From Anaerolineae bacterium (GTDB lineage: Bacteria; Chloroflexota; Anaerolineae; 4572-78; J111): a stretch of DNA of 64,000 bases. The position numbers and the translations under genes were made by a program. The stretch's first letter is position 1. Each line of letters begins with the position of its first letter. This document shows, one piece after another, positions 33,530 through 40,347 of the stretch. The stretch lies in assembly GCA_023382535.1 (NCBI GenBank), contig JAHDWA010000051.1, positions 1-64,000 on the forward strand. The letters are read 5' to 3'. The notes under the pieces were generated by a model. That model was given only the letters and a program-made list of their open reading frames with translations. It made no database searches and was not told the origin of the DNA.

Positions 33530-33602
33530 GTGGCCGTAGCTTAACGGGCAGAGCATCTGGTTGTGGCCCAGAAGGCTAAGAGTTCGAACCTCTTCGGTCA
33601 CC
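33530..33602 (+). tRNA. tRNA-His(GTG)
   Basis: Acceptor GTGGCCG/CGGTCAC, loop TTGTGGC, C73 present as in His tRNAs. The base before position 1 is T, so the His-specific G-1 is not encoded. Confidence 0.85.
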
Positions 33603-33612
33603 TATGGTACAT

Positions 33613-33683
33613 TCCGGGTTCGTCTAATGGTAGGACACTTGGTTCTGGCCCACGAGATTGAGGTTCGAGTCCTTGACCCGGAG
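33613..33683 (+). tRNA. tRNA-Gln(CTG)
   Basis: Acceptor TCCGGGT/ACCCGGA perfect, loop TTCTGGC, D arm CGTCTAATGGTAGGAC typical for Gln/Glu. Confidence 0.87.
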
Positions 33684-33689
33684 TTTCGG

Positions 33690-33760
33690 TGGGATGTGGT
33701 TCAACGGTACAACGCTCGGCTGTTAACCGAGTAATGCGAGTTCGAATCTCGCCGTCCCAG
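33690..33760 (+). tRNA. tRNA-Asn(GTT)
   Basis: Acceptor TGGGATG/CGTCCCA, anticodon stem CTCGG/CCGAG, loop CTGTTAA, T loop TTCGAAT. Confidence 0.88.
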
Positions 33761-33839
33761 TGTAAATTTGATGACGGATCGGCGGCTAGATTGGGCCAGA
33801 AATATCACTTTGGCATCCCTTTGTTGACGAGAAACAGGG

Positions 33840-33908
33840 AAGTCGTGGTTCAGTGGAGAGAGCAGTCGAAGCGTATTTAAGAGATCAAAGTTCAATGCTC
33901 TGTAGCCG
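33840..33908 (+). tRNA. tRNA-like remnant (anticodon unclear)
   Basis: GTCGTGGTTCAGTGGAGAG resembles a tRNA 5' half, AGTTCAATGCT a T arm, and GTCG/CGAC could close the ends. The anticodon arm is not convincing. Likely a decayed gene. Confidence 0.3.
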
Positions 33909-33932
33909 ACAAACCCAACAAGGAAGATCACT

Positions 33933-34145
33933 ATGGCTCAAAATATCTTTATCAAAGACTTGCTCCAACTGCCGCTTGACCAACGCCTCGATCTGGTTGT
34001 GGCGCTGGCTCAAAGTGTCACCGACGAGGCCCAGAAAAAGCTTCCGCCTGGACCGGTGGCTCACGTCGCAACCCTGCGCCATGCTGCCCGGGAACTGCGC
34101 CGAGTCACGAGATTAGACTACAACTATCAACAAGATAAAGAGTGA
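33933..34145 (+). CDS. Addiction-module-component-like small protein inside the tRNA array
   Basis: 70 aa. FIKDLLQLPLDQRLDLVVALAQSV matches the LP..ERL.LV.ALW.S. helix of antitoxin-like 'addiction module component' proteins (TIGR02574 type). AAGGA lies 10 bases before the ATG. No toxin gene is adjacent; the flanking features are tRNAs. It could be an orphan antitoxin that stabilises the array or a passenger. Confidence 0.6.
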   Translation: MAQNIFIKDLLQLPLDQRLDLVVALAQSVTDEAQKKLPPGPVAHVATLRHAARELRRVTRLDYNYQQDKE

Positions 34146-34173
34146 AGCGGCGAATCAATCGCCGCCTTTACCC

Positions 34174-34246
34174 AGGGATGTAGCTCAGTTGGCAGAGCGC
34201 CTCGTTTACACCGAGGAGGCCGGCAGTTCGAACCTGTCCATCCCTA
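34174..34246 (+). tRNA. tRNA-Val(TAC)
   Basis: Acceptor AGGGATG/CATCCCT perfect, anticodon stem CCTCG/CGAGG, loop TTTACAC, T loop TTCGAAC. Confidence 0.9.
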
Positions 34247-34252
34247 TTCAGT

Positions 34253-34323
34253 GTGGTTGTCGTCCAACAGTAGGACTCTGGCTTTCCAAGCTGGCTATAT
34301 CAGTTCGAATCTGTTCAACCGCT
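34253..34323 (+). tRNA. tRNA-Gly(TCC)
   Basis: Acceptor GTGGTTG/CAACCGC, anticodon stem CTGGC/GCTGG (wobbles), loop TTTCCAA, T arm ATCAG/CTGTT partly paired. Confidence 0.75.
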
Positions 34324-34341
34324 TCTGAATATAGCAACAAT

Positions 34342-34453
34342 AGGCGGAAAACTCAGGGGTAGAGTGCCACGCCGACATCGTGGAAGCCGATGGTTCACCC
34401 GTGCCGGGTATACCGCAAGGCTTATCCCCTTTGGGGACAGGCAAATCCGTCCG
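34342..34453 (+). tRNA. tRNA-Val(GAC)-like with long T-loop insertion
   Basis: Anticodon stem CCACG/CGTGG with loop CCGACAT. The 46-base insertion (34396-34441) follows T55 and consists of the 19-base core with a further 27 bases nested inside it. The 3' side lacks part of the T stem or acceptor, so the gene is degenerate. Confidence 0.6.
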
Positions 34454-34468
34454 AAGATTTTCAGTGAT

Positions 34469-34586
34469 CGAGGCGTGGCCCAGCCCGTCAGCGCGCTTGA
34501 ATGGAGTTCAAGAGGTTGACAGTTCACCCGTGCTGGGTATACCGCAAGGGTATTCCTTCGGGGACAGGCAAATCCGTCTGCCCCGA
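34469..34586 (+). tRNA. tRNA with Pro-type scaffold, Ser anticodon GGA and long T-loop insertion
   Basis: The body matches bacterial tRNA-Pro (C1, CGAGGCGTGGCCCAGCCCG, short variable loop), but the anticodon loop is ATGGAGT, giving GGA (Ser) where Pro has GGG. It has no class II variable arm as a real Ser tRNA would. A 44-base insertion (34525-34568) sits after T55. The acceptor CGAGGCG/TGCCCCG has one mismatch. Confidence 0.7.
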
Positions 34587-34600
34587 CTTTAGAAGAGGAT

Positions 34601-34673
34601 GCGGTTGTAGTTCAGTCGGTAGAACATCTCGTTGCCAACGAGAAAATCGCCGGTTCGAGTCCGGCCAGCCGCC
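34601..34673 (+). tRNA. tRNA-Gly(GCC)
   Basis: Acceptor GCGGTTG/CAGCCGC, anticodon stem TCTCG/CGAGA, loop TTGCCAA, T loop TTCGAGT. Confidence 0.88.
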
Positions 34674-34683
34674 ATGCTTTTGC

Positions 34684-34758
34684 GCCGGCGTAGCTCAATC
34701 GGCAGAGCAGCTCGCCTGTACCGAGAAGATTTTGTTGGTTCGAGTCCAACCGCCGGCT
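34684..34758 (+). tRNA. tRNA-Thr(TGT)
   Basis: Acceptor GCCGGCG/CGCCGGC perfect, loop CCTGTAC (C33 in place of T33), T stem GTTGG/CCAAC. Confidence 0.8.
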
Positions 34759-34906
34759 TGGTGTATTTGGCGCTGGATCAGATAGTCAGAATCTTACAGA
34801 GTGATCGTCCACCTGAATCCTGGCAGGGTACTGCGCGAAATTCGTGTACTATTTTGGTAGTAGTGTTGTAAGGGTGGCCAACCCAGAGACAAGGGTATCT
34901 TTCAGT

Positions 34907-34979
34907 GCTGGTGTAGCTCATCGGGCAGAGCGGCGCTTTGGTAGAGCGCAGGTAGGCAGTTCGAGGTTGCCCGCCAGCT
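34907..34979 (+). tRNA. tRNA-Thr(GGT)
   Basis: Acceptor GCTGGTG/CGCCAGC, anticodon stem GCGCT/AGCGC, loop TTGGTAG, T stem GGCAG/TTGCC. Confidence 0.87.
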
Positions 34980-34996
34980 TAGTTTCATAATTTTTC

Positions 34997-35055
34997 GCCA
35001 GCATAGCTCAGTATCTTTAAAGAGCAGCGCGTCGGTTCGAAGCCGGCTGCTGGCC
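34997..35055 (+). tRNA. tRNA-like gene without an anticodon arm
   Basis: Acceptor GCCAGCA/TGCTGGC is perfect, D stem CTC/GAG and T arm GTCGG-TTCGAAG-CCGGC are intact, but nothing lies between D arm and T arm except GCGC. Length is 59. It cannot decode; it could still be processed, CCA-tailed or act as a decoy. Confidence 0.6.
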
Positions 35056-35097
35056 TTTTGGGTTAATTCAACGGCCTCAAGTTGAATAGACCTTCAG

Positions 35098-35171
35098 CGG
35101 AGCGTGGCGCAGCCCGGTAGCGCACATGCCTTGGGCGCAGGGGGTCGGCGGTTCAAATCCGTCCGCTCCGA
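35098..35171 (+). tRNA. tRNA-Pro(TGG)
   Basis: C1 and the Pro-type body (CGGAGCGTGGCGCAGCCCGG), anticodon stem CATGC/GCAGG, loop CTTGGGC, acceptor CGGAGCG/CGCTCCG perfect. Confidence 0.88.
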
Positions 35172-35251
35172 CAAGAAAATGGAGTAAAGTAGACAGACCG
35201 CCTTGATACTGTTACTCATTCCTGGTTTAAGTCCTGATACCAGGTAATTCT

Positions 35252-35357
35252 GGAGAGGCAAGCCGATGGGTTAGACGGCAGTGGTCCCGAAAACCACCGA
35301 GGCGCAAGCCCTTGGAGGTTCACCCGTGCCGGGTACAGGCAAATCCCTCCCTCTCCG
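35252..35357 (+). tRNA. tRNA-Ser(CGA) with T-loop insertion
   Basis: Class II body, acceptor GGAGAGG/CCTCTCC, anticodon stem GTGGT/ACCAC, loop CCCGAAA (C33 replaces the near-universal T33). A 19-base insertion (35321-35339, CACCCGTGCCGGGTACAGG) follows T55. Confidence 0.75.
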
Positions 35358-35373
35358 CTTCTTTTTATAACAT

Positions 35374-35444
35374 TGCGGGGTCGTCTAATGGTAGGACGGG
35401 TGACTTTGGATCACTTAATGCGAGTTCGAGCCTTGCCCCCGCAG
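35374..35444 (+). tRNA. tRNA-Gln(TTG)
   Basis: Acceptor TGCGGGG/CCCCGCA perfect, loop CTTTGGA, Gln-type D arm. Confidence 0.87.
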
Positions 35445-35451
35445 CCTTGCT

Positions 35452-35536
35452 ACCGATGTGGCGGAATTCGGCATACGCGCCACGTTGAGGGCGTGGTGAG
35501 GGCAACCTCTTGCGAGTTCAAATCTCGCCATCGGCA
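35452..35536 (+). tRNA. tRNA-Leu(GAG)
   Basis: Class II; loop TTGAGGG, anticodon stem CCACG/CGTGG, T stem GCGAG/CTCGC. A1 mismatches C72; the other acceptor pairs are intact. Confidence 0.83.
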
Positions 35537-35542
35537 CTTTTT

Positions 35543-35614
35543 GTCGTCATCGTCTAGTGGCCCAGGACATCACCTCTTCATGGTGATTACTCGAGTTGAC
35601 TTTTGTTGACGGCG
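35543..35614 (+). tRNA. tRNA-Glu(TTC)-like, degenerate T arm
   Basis: Acceptor GTCGTCA/TGACGGC pairs, D arm CGTCTAGTGG, anticodon stem TCACC/GGTGA with loop TCTTCAT (C33). The T arm cannot form. Probable pseudogene; an intact Glu tRNA follows at 35914. Confidence 0.5.
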
Positions 35615-35638
35615 CCTTTTTTGCTTTCTCGTACTGCG

Positions 35639-35770
35639 GAGAGCCAGCCGAGGGGTTTTCCGGTTGCGACCGAGCCCCCTACCTCCAGTAACCAGACCTG
35701 GCCTAATGGTAGGCAGAACATCCTCATGTCGAGGATGCCTGACTGTCGAGAGACAGCAGCAATGGAGGCT
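35639..35770 (+). tRNA. Two overlapping tRNA-like remnants
   Basis: 35639-35693 begins like a Ser tRNA (GGAGAGCCAGCCGAGGGG). 35685-35770 has CCTCCA/TGGAGG ends, a D-arm-like GGCCTAATGGTAGGC and a 7 bp hairpin CATCCTC/GAGGATG. Neither has a normal anticodon loop. Confidence 0.3.
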
Positions 35771-35791
35771 GATGAAAGCAGTACAATCTGG

Positions 35792-35874
35792 GGAGACAAG
35801 CCGATTGGCGACGGCAGCGATTTTGAAAATCGTCGAGCGTAACAGCCTTGGGGGTCCGAATCCCTCTCTCTCCG
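35792..35874 (+). tRNA. tRNA-Ser(TGA)
   Basis: Class II, acceptor GGAGACA/TCTCTCC (one mismatch), anticodon stem GCGAT/ATCGT, loop TTTGAAA, long variable arm. Confidence 0.82.
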
Positions 35875-35913
35875 TCTATTCAGAATCTGGGAGTACGAGA
35901 TTTTTATTAACAA

Positions 35914-35986
35914 GACCTCTTCGTCTAGCGGCCCAGGATACCTCTCTTTCACAGAGGTGACATGAGTTCGAATCTCATAGAGGTCA
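35914..35986 (+). tRNA. tRNA-Glu(TTC)
   Basis: Acceptor GACCTCT/AGAGGTC perfect, anticodon stem CCTCT/AGAGG, loop CTTTCAC. Confidence 0.9.
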
Positions 35987-35990
35987 CTGC

Positions 35991-36062
35991 GCGGGTGTAG
36001 CTCAATGGTAGAGCGCGACTTTCCCAAAGTCGAGGTTGAGCGTTCGACCCTCTTCGCCCGCT
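35991..36062 (+). tRNA. tRNA-Gly(CCC)
   Basis: Acceptor GCGGGTG/CGCCCGC, anticodon stem CGACT/AGTCG, loop TTCCCAA. Four bases after tRNA-Glu. Confidence 0.88.
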
Positions 36063-36102
36063 TTTGAGCTGGTGTGGTGGAACTGGCAGACACATGTGAC
36101 TT

Positions 36103-38510
36103 GTGCGCCGTGTAACGACGGCAAGAATTGAGTCCACAGGACTCTGTAGGAAGGTGTAAAGAAAACCTACAAGCCCAACCGATTTAGCAGAAAGGGAAAC
36201 CGGACTGTGAACATAGCATATCGGTGAAGCAGATTGAGGCAAAACTGGGGTAGCCAAGACGATACTGCAAGGGCTGGCTGACAAGGTGAAAGCTAAACTG
36301 CTTAAATCCTAATATCCAGGGGCCAAAGCGTGGGCCTACAGGAAAACCAGTTGTAAACCTGTAACTTGGGGAGTAAGGCTATTATTAAGTCGGATAGCCT
36401 GAATAGACACCGAACCAAGAACACGCCTCAGTGAGAGGTGGCAAGGATAAAAACGGGACACCTAAATCAGCCTAGAACGTTCAAGCCGATTGGAACACGG
36501 GATGGCCTACGGGACGCGAGTCCTATGGTCACGGAGTCCCCATAGTAGTCAGCGGTAGGGAAAGCCTACTACACGGCGAAGGGGGACAGGTAAACCAAAT
36601 CTCGAAGGACAAAAGAGGCGTGCGAAATGCAAAATGCTCAAATGTACCTTGAGATAGTCAGGAGTCGAGGCGAAAGGAGGCTAGAACTTAGCAGAGTATA
36701 TCGAAACCTTCAGAGCAGGGAACTTTTCCTTAGAGCGTATGCCAAGTTATATGCTAATGATGGCGTACTCACACCAGGAGTAGACCCGAATGACACCATT
36801 GACGATATGTCGCTCAAGAGGACAGATGACATCATCGAAGCCTTAAAAGCAGGGACATACCAATGGAAACCTGTACGTAGGACTTTCATTCCGAAGAAAA
36901 ATGGCAAACTCAGACCCTTGGGCGTGCCAAGTTGGAGTGATAAACTGCTCCAAGAAGTAATCAGAATGGTACTCACTGCATACTACGAGCCACAATTTTT
37001 AGATGTGTCACACGGGTTCAGACCAGGACGAGGCTGCCACACAGCATTACAAAGCATTCGGTTCAACTGGAAAGGAACGAAGTGGTTCATTGAAGGCGAC
37101 ATCAAAGGCTGCTTCGACAACATTGACCATAACAAACTGTTAGAGGTCATAGGACGAAGCATAAAGGACGAGCGGCTTCTAAAACTCTTAAAAGAGATGC
37201 TTGAAGCAGGATACTTGGAGGACTGGAAGTACCACAAGACATATTCGGGAACGCCCCAGGGCGGGATTATCAGTCCACTTCTAGCAAACATTTTCCTCAA
37301 CGAACTGGATACCTTCATTGAAAAAGAGTTAATCCCAAGATACACAAGAGGGGAGAAAAGGAAGCCAAACCCGGAATACATACGGCTGACCAAAAAGCTG
37401 CGACAAGCCAAAGAAGAAAGAGATATTGACCTATATAGAGCCACCAGGAAAGAACGAAGAACACTCTCCTACGGAAATCCTGACGACCCAGACTATAGAC
37501 GGCTCAAATATGTTCGATATGCCGACGATTTCTTAATAGGATTCGTCGGACCAAAATCCGAGGCTGTTGAAGTTAAGCAGCACATAAAAGAGTTTCTCGA
37601 AACTATCGGACTAACGATGTCCGAAGAGAAAACCCTTATCACCCACGCGACGACACAACGCGCCCGATTTCTTGGCTACGACATCTATATGGCAAAGGGT
37701 GACAGCCGAATGACAAACAAACGTCGCTCTATCAATGGCGTGCCAATGTTCAGTGTTCCTAGTGAAGTCGCCAAAGAGTGGGAAACACGCTATACGCGCA
37801 ACGGAAAACCCTACCATAGAAAAGGGTTAACCCCTCGCTCGGACTACGATATTGTGATGACCTATAATATGGAATTTCAAGGGGTAGTGAATTTCTACCT
37901 TATGGCCCACGATGTCGCAGACAAACTATACCCAGTAAAATGGATATTTATGCAATCGCTCGTTAAAACTCTAGCAGTCAAACACAAGCGAAAGACGACC
38001 TGGGTATATCGCAAGTATAGCCGCAAAGAAAATGGCCTGAAAGCCATCGTGGTGGAGGTTTCAACAGAAGGACGTGAACCGCTTAAAGCTAAGTTCGGAG
38101 CCAAACCCATCCGCTTCAAAAAATGGACGGTCATAGATGACAAGAAAGCCCAACTACTGACGGGAAGAAATGAGATAATAAGAAGGTTACTTGCCAACCA
38201 ATGTGAATTATGCGCATCAACGGAAAATATCAGAGTACATCATATTCGTAAACTCAAAGACCTTAAGCGTCGGTATGAAGGGCGTCCTGAACCGCCAAAA
38301 TGGGTGGTCAGGATGATAGAAATGTGCCGAAAAACGCTGGTGGTATGTAAGAAATGCCATCAAGAAATTCACGCAGGAATCTATGATGGTTCAAGACTGA
38401 AATAAGGTTTACTGGAGAGCCGGATGATGCGAAAGTATCAAGTCCGGTTCGCGTGGGGGGCGGTTGGAAAAGTGCCCATTTGTGGGTAACTCGCTGGCCG
38501 CCTACCCAAC
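36103..38510 (+). mobile_element. Group II intron in the tRNA-Leu anticodon
   Basis: 2408 bases starting GTGCG and ending ...CCCAAC, matching group II 5' GUGYG and 3' AY. Domain V is 38417-38450 (GAGCCGGATGATG-CGAAAG-TATCAAGTCCGGTTC), and domain VI follows with a candidate branch A at 38504. An EBS1 loop AAGTCG (36387-36392) is presented by the stem GGCTAT/ATAGCC and pairs with the last six exon bases TGACTT (one G-U). Domains I-IV (36103-36626) carry no other gene. The encoded protein is complete, so the intron may be mobile and self-splicing. Confidence 0.9.
36627..38405 (+). CDS. Group II intron reverse transcriptase/maturase with HNH endonuclease
   Basis: 592 aa. The reverse transcriptase region shows RRTFIPKKNGKLRPLGVPSW, SHGFRPGRGCHTAL, FIEGDIKGCFDNIDH, GTPQGGIISPLLANIFLNELD and the catalytic YADDFLIGF (~residue 298). 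The maturase/X domain (~400-500) is followed by an HNH domain with two zinc pairs (CELC...VHHI...CKKCHQEIH, ~525-585). It should assist intron splicing and retrohoming into tRNA-Leu genes. All catalytic residues seen are intact. Confidence 0.92.
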   Translation: MQNAQMYLEIVRSRGERRLELSRVYRNLQSRELFLRAYAKLYANDGVLTPGVDPNDTIDDMSLKRTDDIIEALKAGTYQWKPVRRTFIPKKNGKLRPLGVPSWSDKLLQEVIRMVLTAYYEPQFLDVSHGFRPGRGCHTALQSIRFNWKGTKWFIEGDIKGCFDNIDHNKLLEVIGRSIKDERLLKLLKEMLEAGYLEDWKYHKTYSGTPQGGIISPLLANIFLNELDTFIEKELIPRYTRGEKRKPNPEYIRLTKKLRQAKEERDIDLYRATRKERRTLSYGNPDDPDYRRLKYVRYADDFLIGFVGPKSEAVEVKQHIKEFLETIGLTMSEEKTLITHATTQRARFLGYDIYMAKGDSRMTNKRRSINGVPMFSVPSEVAKEWETRYTRNGKPYHRKGLTPRSDYDIVMTYNMEFQGVVNFYLMAHDVADKLYPVKWIFMQSLVKTLAVKHKRKTTWVYRKYSRKENGLKAIVVEVSTEGREPLKAKFGAKPIRFKKWTVIDDKKAQLLTGRNEIIRRLLANQCELCASTENIRVHHIRKLKDLKRRYEGRPEPPKWVVRMIEMCRKTLVVCKKCHQEIHAGIYDGSRLK

Positions 38511-38579
38511 AAAATCGCGCGAGCTTTGGCTCATGGGAGTTCAACTCTCCCCACCAGCATCGAATCTAATGATATTTTC

Positions 38580-38663
38580 GCCGAAGTGGTGGAATTGGCA
38601 GACACACAACATTCAGGATGTTGCGAACACAAGTTCATGTGGGTTCGACTCCCGCCTTCGGTA
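38580..38663 (+). tRNA. tRNA-Leu(CAG)
   Basis: Class II, acceptor GCCGAAG/CTTCGGT, anticodon stem CAACA/TGTTG, loop TTCAGGA, T loop TTCGACT. Confidence 0.88.
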
Positions 38664-38729
38664 CACCCCATAAAAGGTTGTGTTGATGAAATGTTCTGCG
38701 GCTGGCGAGTCGGTCGCCGTAAATAGTTG

Positions 38730-38803
38730 GCCTCCGTAGTCTAATGGATAGGACGGCTGTGTTCTAAACAGCGAAAGTGCGGGTTCGACTCCTGCCGGAG
38801 GCG
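38730..38803 (+). tRNA. tRNA-Arg(TCT)
   Basis: Acceptor GCCTCCG/CGGAGGC perfect, anticodon stem GCTGT/ACAGC, loop GTTCTAA, T stem GCGGG/CCTGC. Confidence 0.87.
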
Positions 38804-38817
38804 CTGACTTATTTTTT

Positions 38818-38901
38818 GCCGAAGTGGTGGAATTGGCAGACACCCACGACTCAAAATCGTGTGAGCGGAAGCTCGTGTGGGTTCGACTCCCACCTTCGGC
38901 A
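38818..38901 (+). tRNA. tRNA-Leu(CAA)
   Basis: Class II, acceptor GCCGAAG/CTTCGGC perfect, anticodon stem CACGA/TCGTG, loop CTCAAAA. Very similar to tRNA-Leu(CAG) at 38580. Confidence 0.9.
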
Positions 38902-38912
38902 CTTTGCCCTGG

Positions 38913-38998
38913 GGAGGGGTGGCAGAGCGGTCAAATGCGTCCGGTTGGAGGCTGGAAGTCGCGCTAGCGGCGCGAGGGTTCGAATCCCTCCCCCTCCG
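38913..38998 (+). tRNA. tRNA-Ser(GGA)
   Basis: Class II, acceptor GGAGGGG/CCCCTCC, anticodon stem TCCGG/CTGGA, loop TTGGAGG, long variable arm, T loop TTCGAAT. Last tRNA of the array. Confidence 0.9.
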
Positions 38999-39275
38999 CT
39001 AGAGAGTTATTATGAAACTGACCAAATTCCGCCAGCTTGTCAGGCCTCAGCTCCTCGGAATGGCGGCGGGTTGTTGACAGGGGAGATTGCTCAGGTTTGG
39101 AGACCGGTGGGATAGCTCTGAGCGGCGTGGTCGGTGTGCTGGCATGGTGACCGCTCTCGACAATGGCCCTATCACCTGAAGCAAGAGAGCCTGGTTGACT
39201 GGTTTCAGCGCTTATCAGGTAGGCCCACGGACACGTTTTGGTTAAAAAGGACTGATCCAACTGAGGATGCCGAAC

Positions 39276-40301
39276 ATGTTACTAAGCCGGGATGAATTCC
39301 GACAAGCTGTTTTTGAACGCGACAAATATCACTGTGTTACCTGCAAATTCCTCGGCCAGGATGCTCACCACATCCTGGAGCGCCGCCTCTTTGATGATGG
39401 CGGCTATTACCTTGCCAACGGGGCAACGCTGTGCGCTGATTGCCATCTCAAAGCCGAGATGACGCTGATCAGTTGTGAAACAATCCGGGCTGTTGCAGGA
39501 ATTACCGAGATCATCCTGCCACTGCACCTGGAGCCGGACTGCCGTTACGATAAGTGGGGCAATCCGATCTTGCCCAGTGGGCAGCGATTGCGGGGTGAAC
39601 TGTTTTTCGACGAGTCGGTACAGAAGGCGCTGGCGCAGGGTCAAGTCTTGGGCCTCTTTACTAACCGGGTCAAATATCCGCGTACCTTTCACCTGCCCTG
39701 GTCATCCAGCGTAACCACTGACGATCGGGTCATTGGCGACTGCGGCCATTTCGTGGGCAAGGAAGTCGTCGTGACCGTCAAGATGGATGGCGAGCAGATC
39801 ACGATGTACAGCGATTACCTGCACGCCCGGTCGCTTGAGTGGGAACGCCATCCGGCCCGCAGTTGGGTGGCCAATTTGCACGGCCGGATCGGTTGGCAAA
39901 TCCCAGAGGCCTGGCGGATATGTGGCGAAAATCTGTACGCCCGACACAGTATCCATTACACCCATCTAGCTGACTACTTTCTAGTTTTCTCGGTTTGGGA
40001 TGAGCGAAATATCTGCCTCTCCTGGGCTGATATGGAAGAGTGGGCAGCCCTGCTAGGCCTCAAGACTGTACCGGTTCTTTACCGAGGGATCTGGCAAGAA
40101 GGGGTAATTCGAGAACTGTTCCAGCCGACCTGGAATGGCGATCCGATGGAGGGTTATGTGGTGCGTCTGGCTGAAGCCTTCTCTTATAGTCAGTTTCGCC
40201 GATCGGTGGCCAAGTACGTCCGGCCGGGCCACGTACAGACCTCCCATCACTGGCGCTATCAGCCGGTCATACCCAACAGGTTGGCCGCCGATCAGAATTA
40301 G
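39276..40301 (+). CDS. HNH endonuclease-RNA ligase fusion protein
   Basis: 341 aa. Residues ~5-65 form an HNH/zinc module (CVTCKFLGQDAHHILERRLFDDGGYYLANGATLCADCH). Residues ~100-335 match the nucleotidyltransferase fold of Rnl2-type RNA ligases: motif I KMDGE (Lys ~169, the adenylation site), motif III ENLYARHSIHY, IIIa FLVFSVWDE, motif IV EGYVVRL and motif V VAKYVRPGHV. Such ligases reseal broken RNA, including tRNA. I chose the ATG at 39276 because GAGG is 9 bases upstream; the ATG at 39267 abuts it. It directly follows the tRNA array, so tRNA repair or splicing is the natural hypothesis. Confidence 0.8.
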   Translation: MLLSRDEFRQAVFERDKYHCVTCKFLGQDAHHILERRLFDDGGYYLANGATLCADCHLKAEMTLISCETIRAVAGITEIILPLHLEPDCRYDKWGNPILPSGQRLRGELFFDESVQKALAQGQVLGLFTNRVKYPRTFHLPWSSSVTTDDRVIGDCGHFVGKEVVVTVKMDGEQITMYSDYLHARSLEWERHPARSWVANLHGRIGWQIPEAWRICGENLYARHSIHYTHLADYFLVFSVWDERNICLSWADMEEWAALLGLKTVPVLYRGIWQEGVIRELFQPTWNGDPMEGYVVRLAEAFSYSQFRRSVAKYVRPGHVQTSHHWRYQPVIPNRLAADQN

Positions 40302-40347
40302 ATTGTACCCCATCAAGAGCTGGTGACATTGAATCGGGGGCAAGCTA

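Larger units (their letters stand above)
36068..38559 (+). tRNA. tRNA-Leu(TAA) split by a group II intron (exons 36068-36102 and 38511-38559)
   Basis: The 5' exon ends ...GTGACTT and the 3' exon starts AAAATCGCG. Joined, the anticodon stem TGTGA/TCGCG (two G-U pairs) holds the loop CTTAAAA, anticodon TAA. Acceptor GCTGGTG/CACCAGC, T stem GGGAG/CTCCC. The intron lies between bases 34 and 35 of the anticodon, so without splicing there is no functional tRNA. Confidence 0.85.

Noticed and set aside
31862..35339. T-loop inserts as sequencing or assembly errors
   Set aside because: Five independent genes of different isotypes carry related inserts at the same base, with two size classes; random error cannot explain this.
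36068..38559. Group I intron in tRNA-Leu(UAA)
   Set aside because: The position matches the classic group I site, but the GTGCG start, domain V and reverse transcriptase identify a group II intron.
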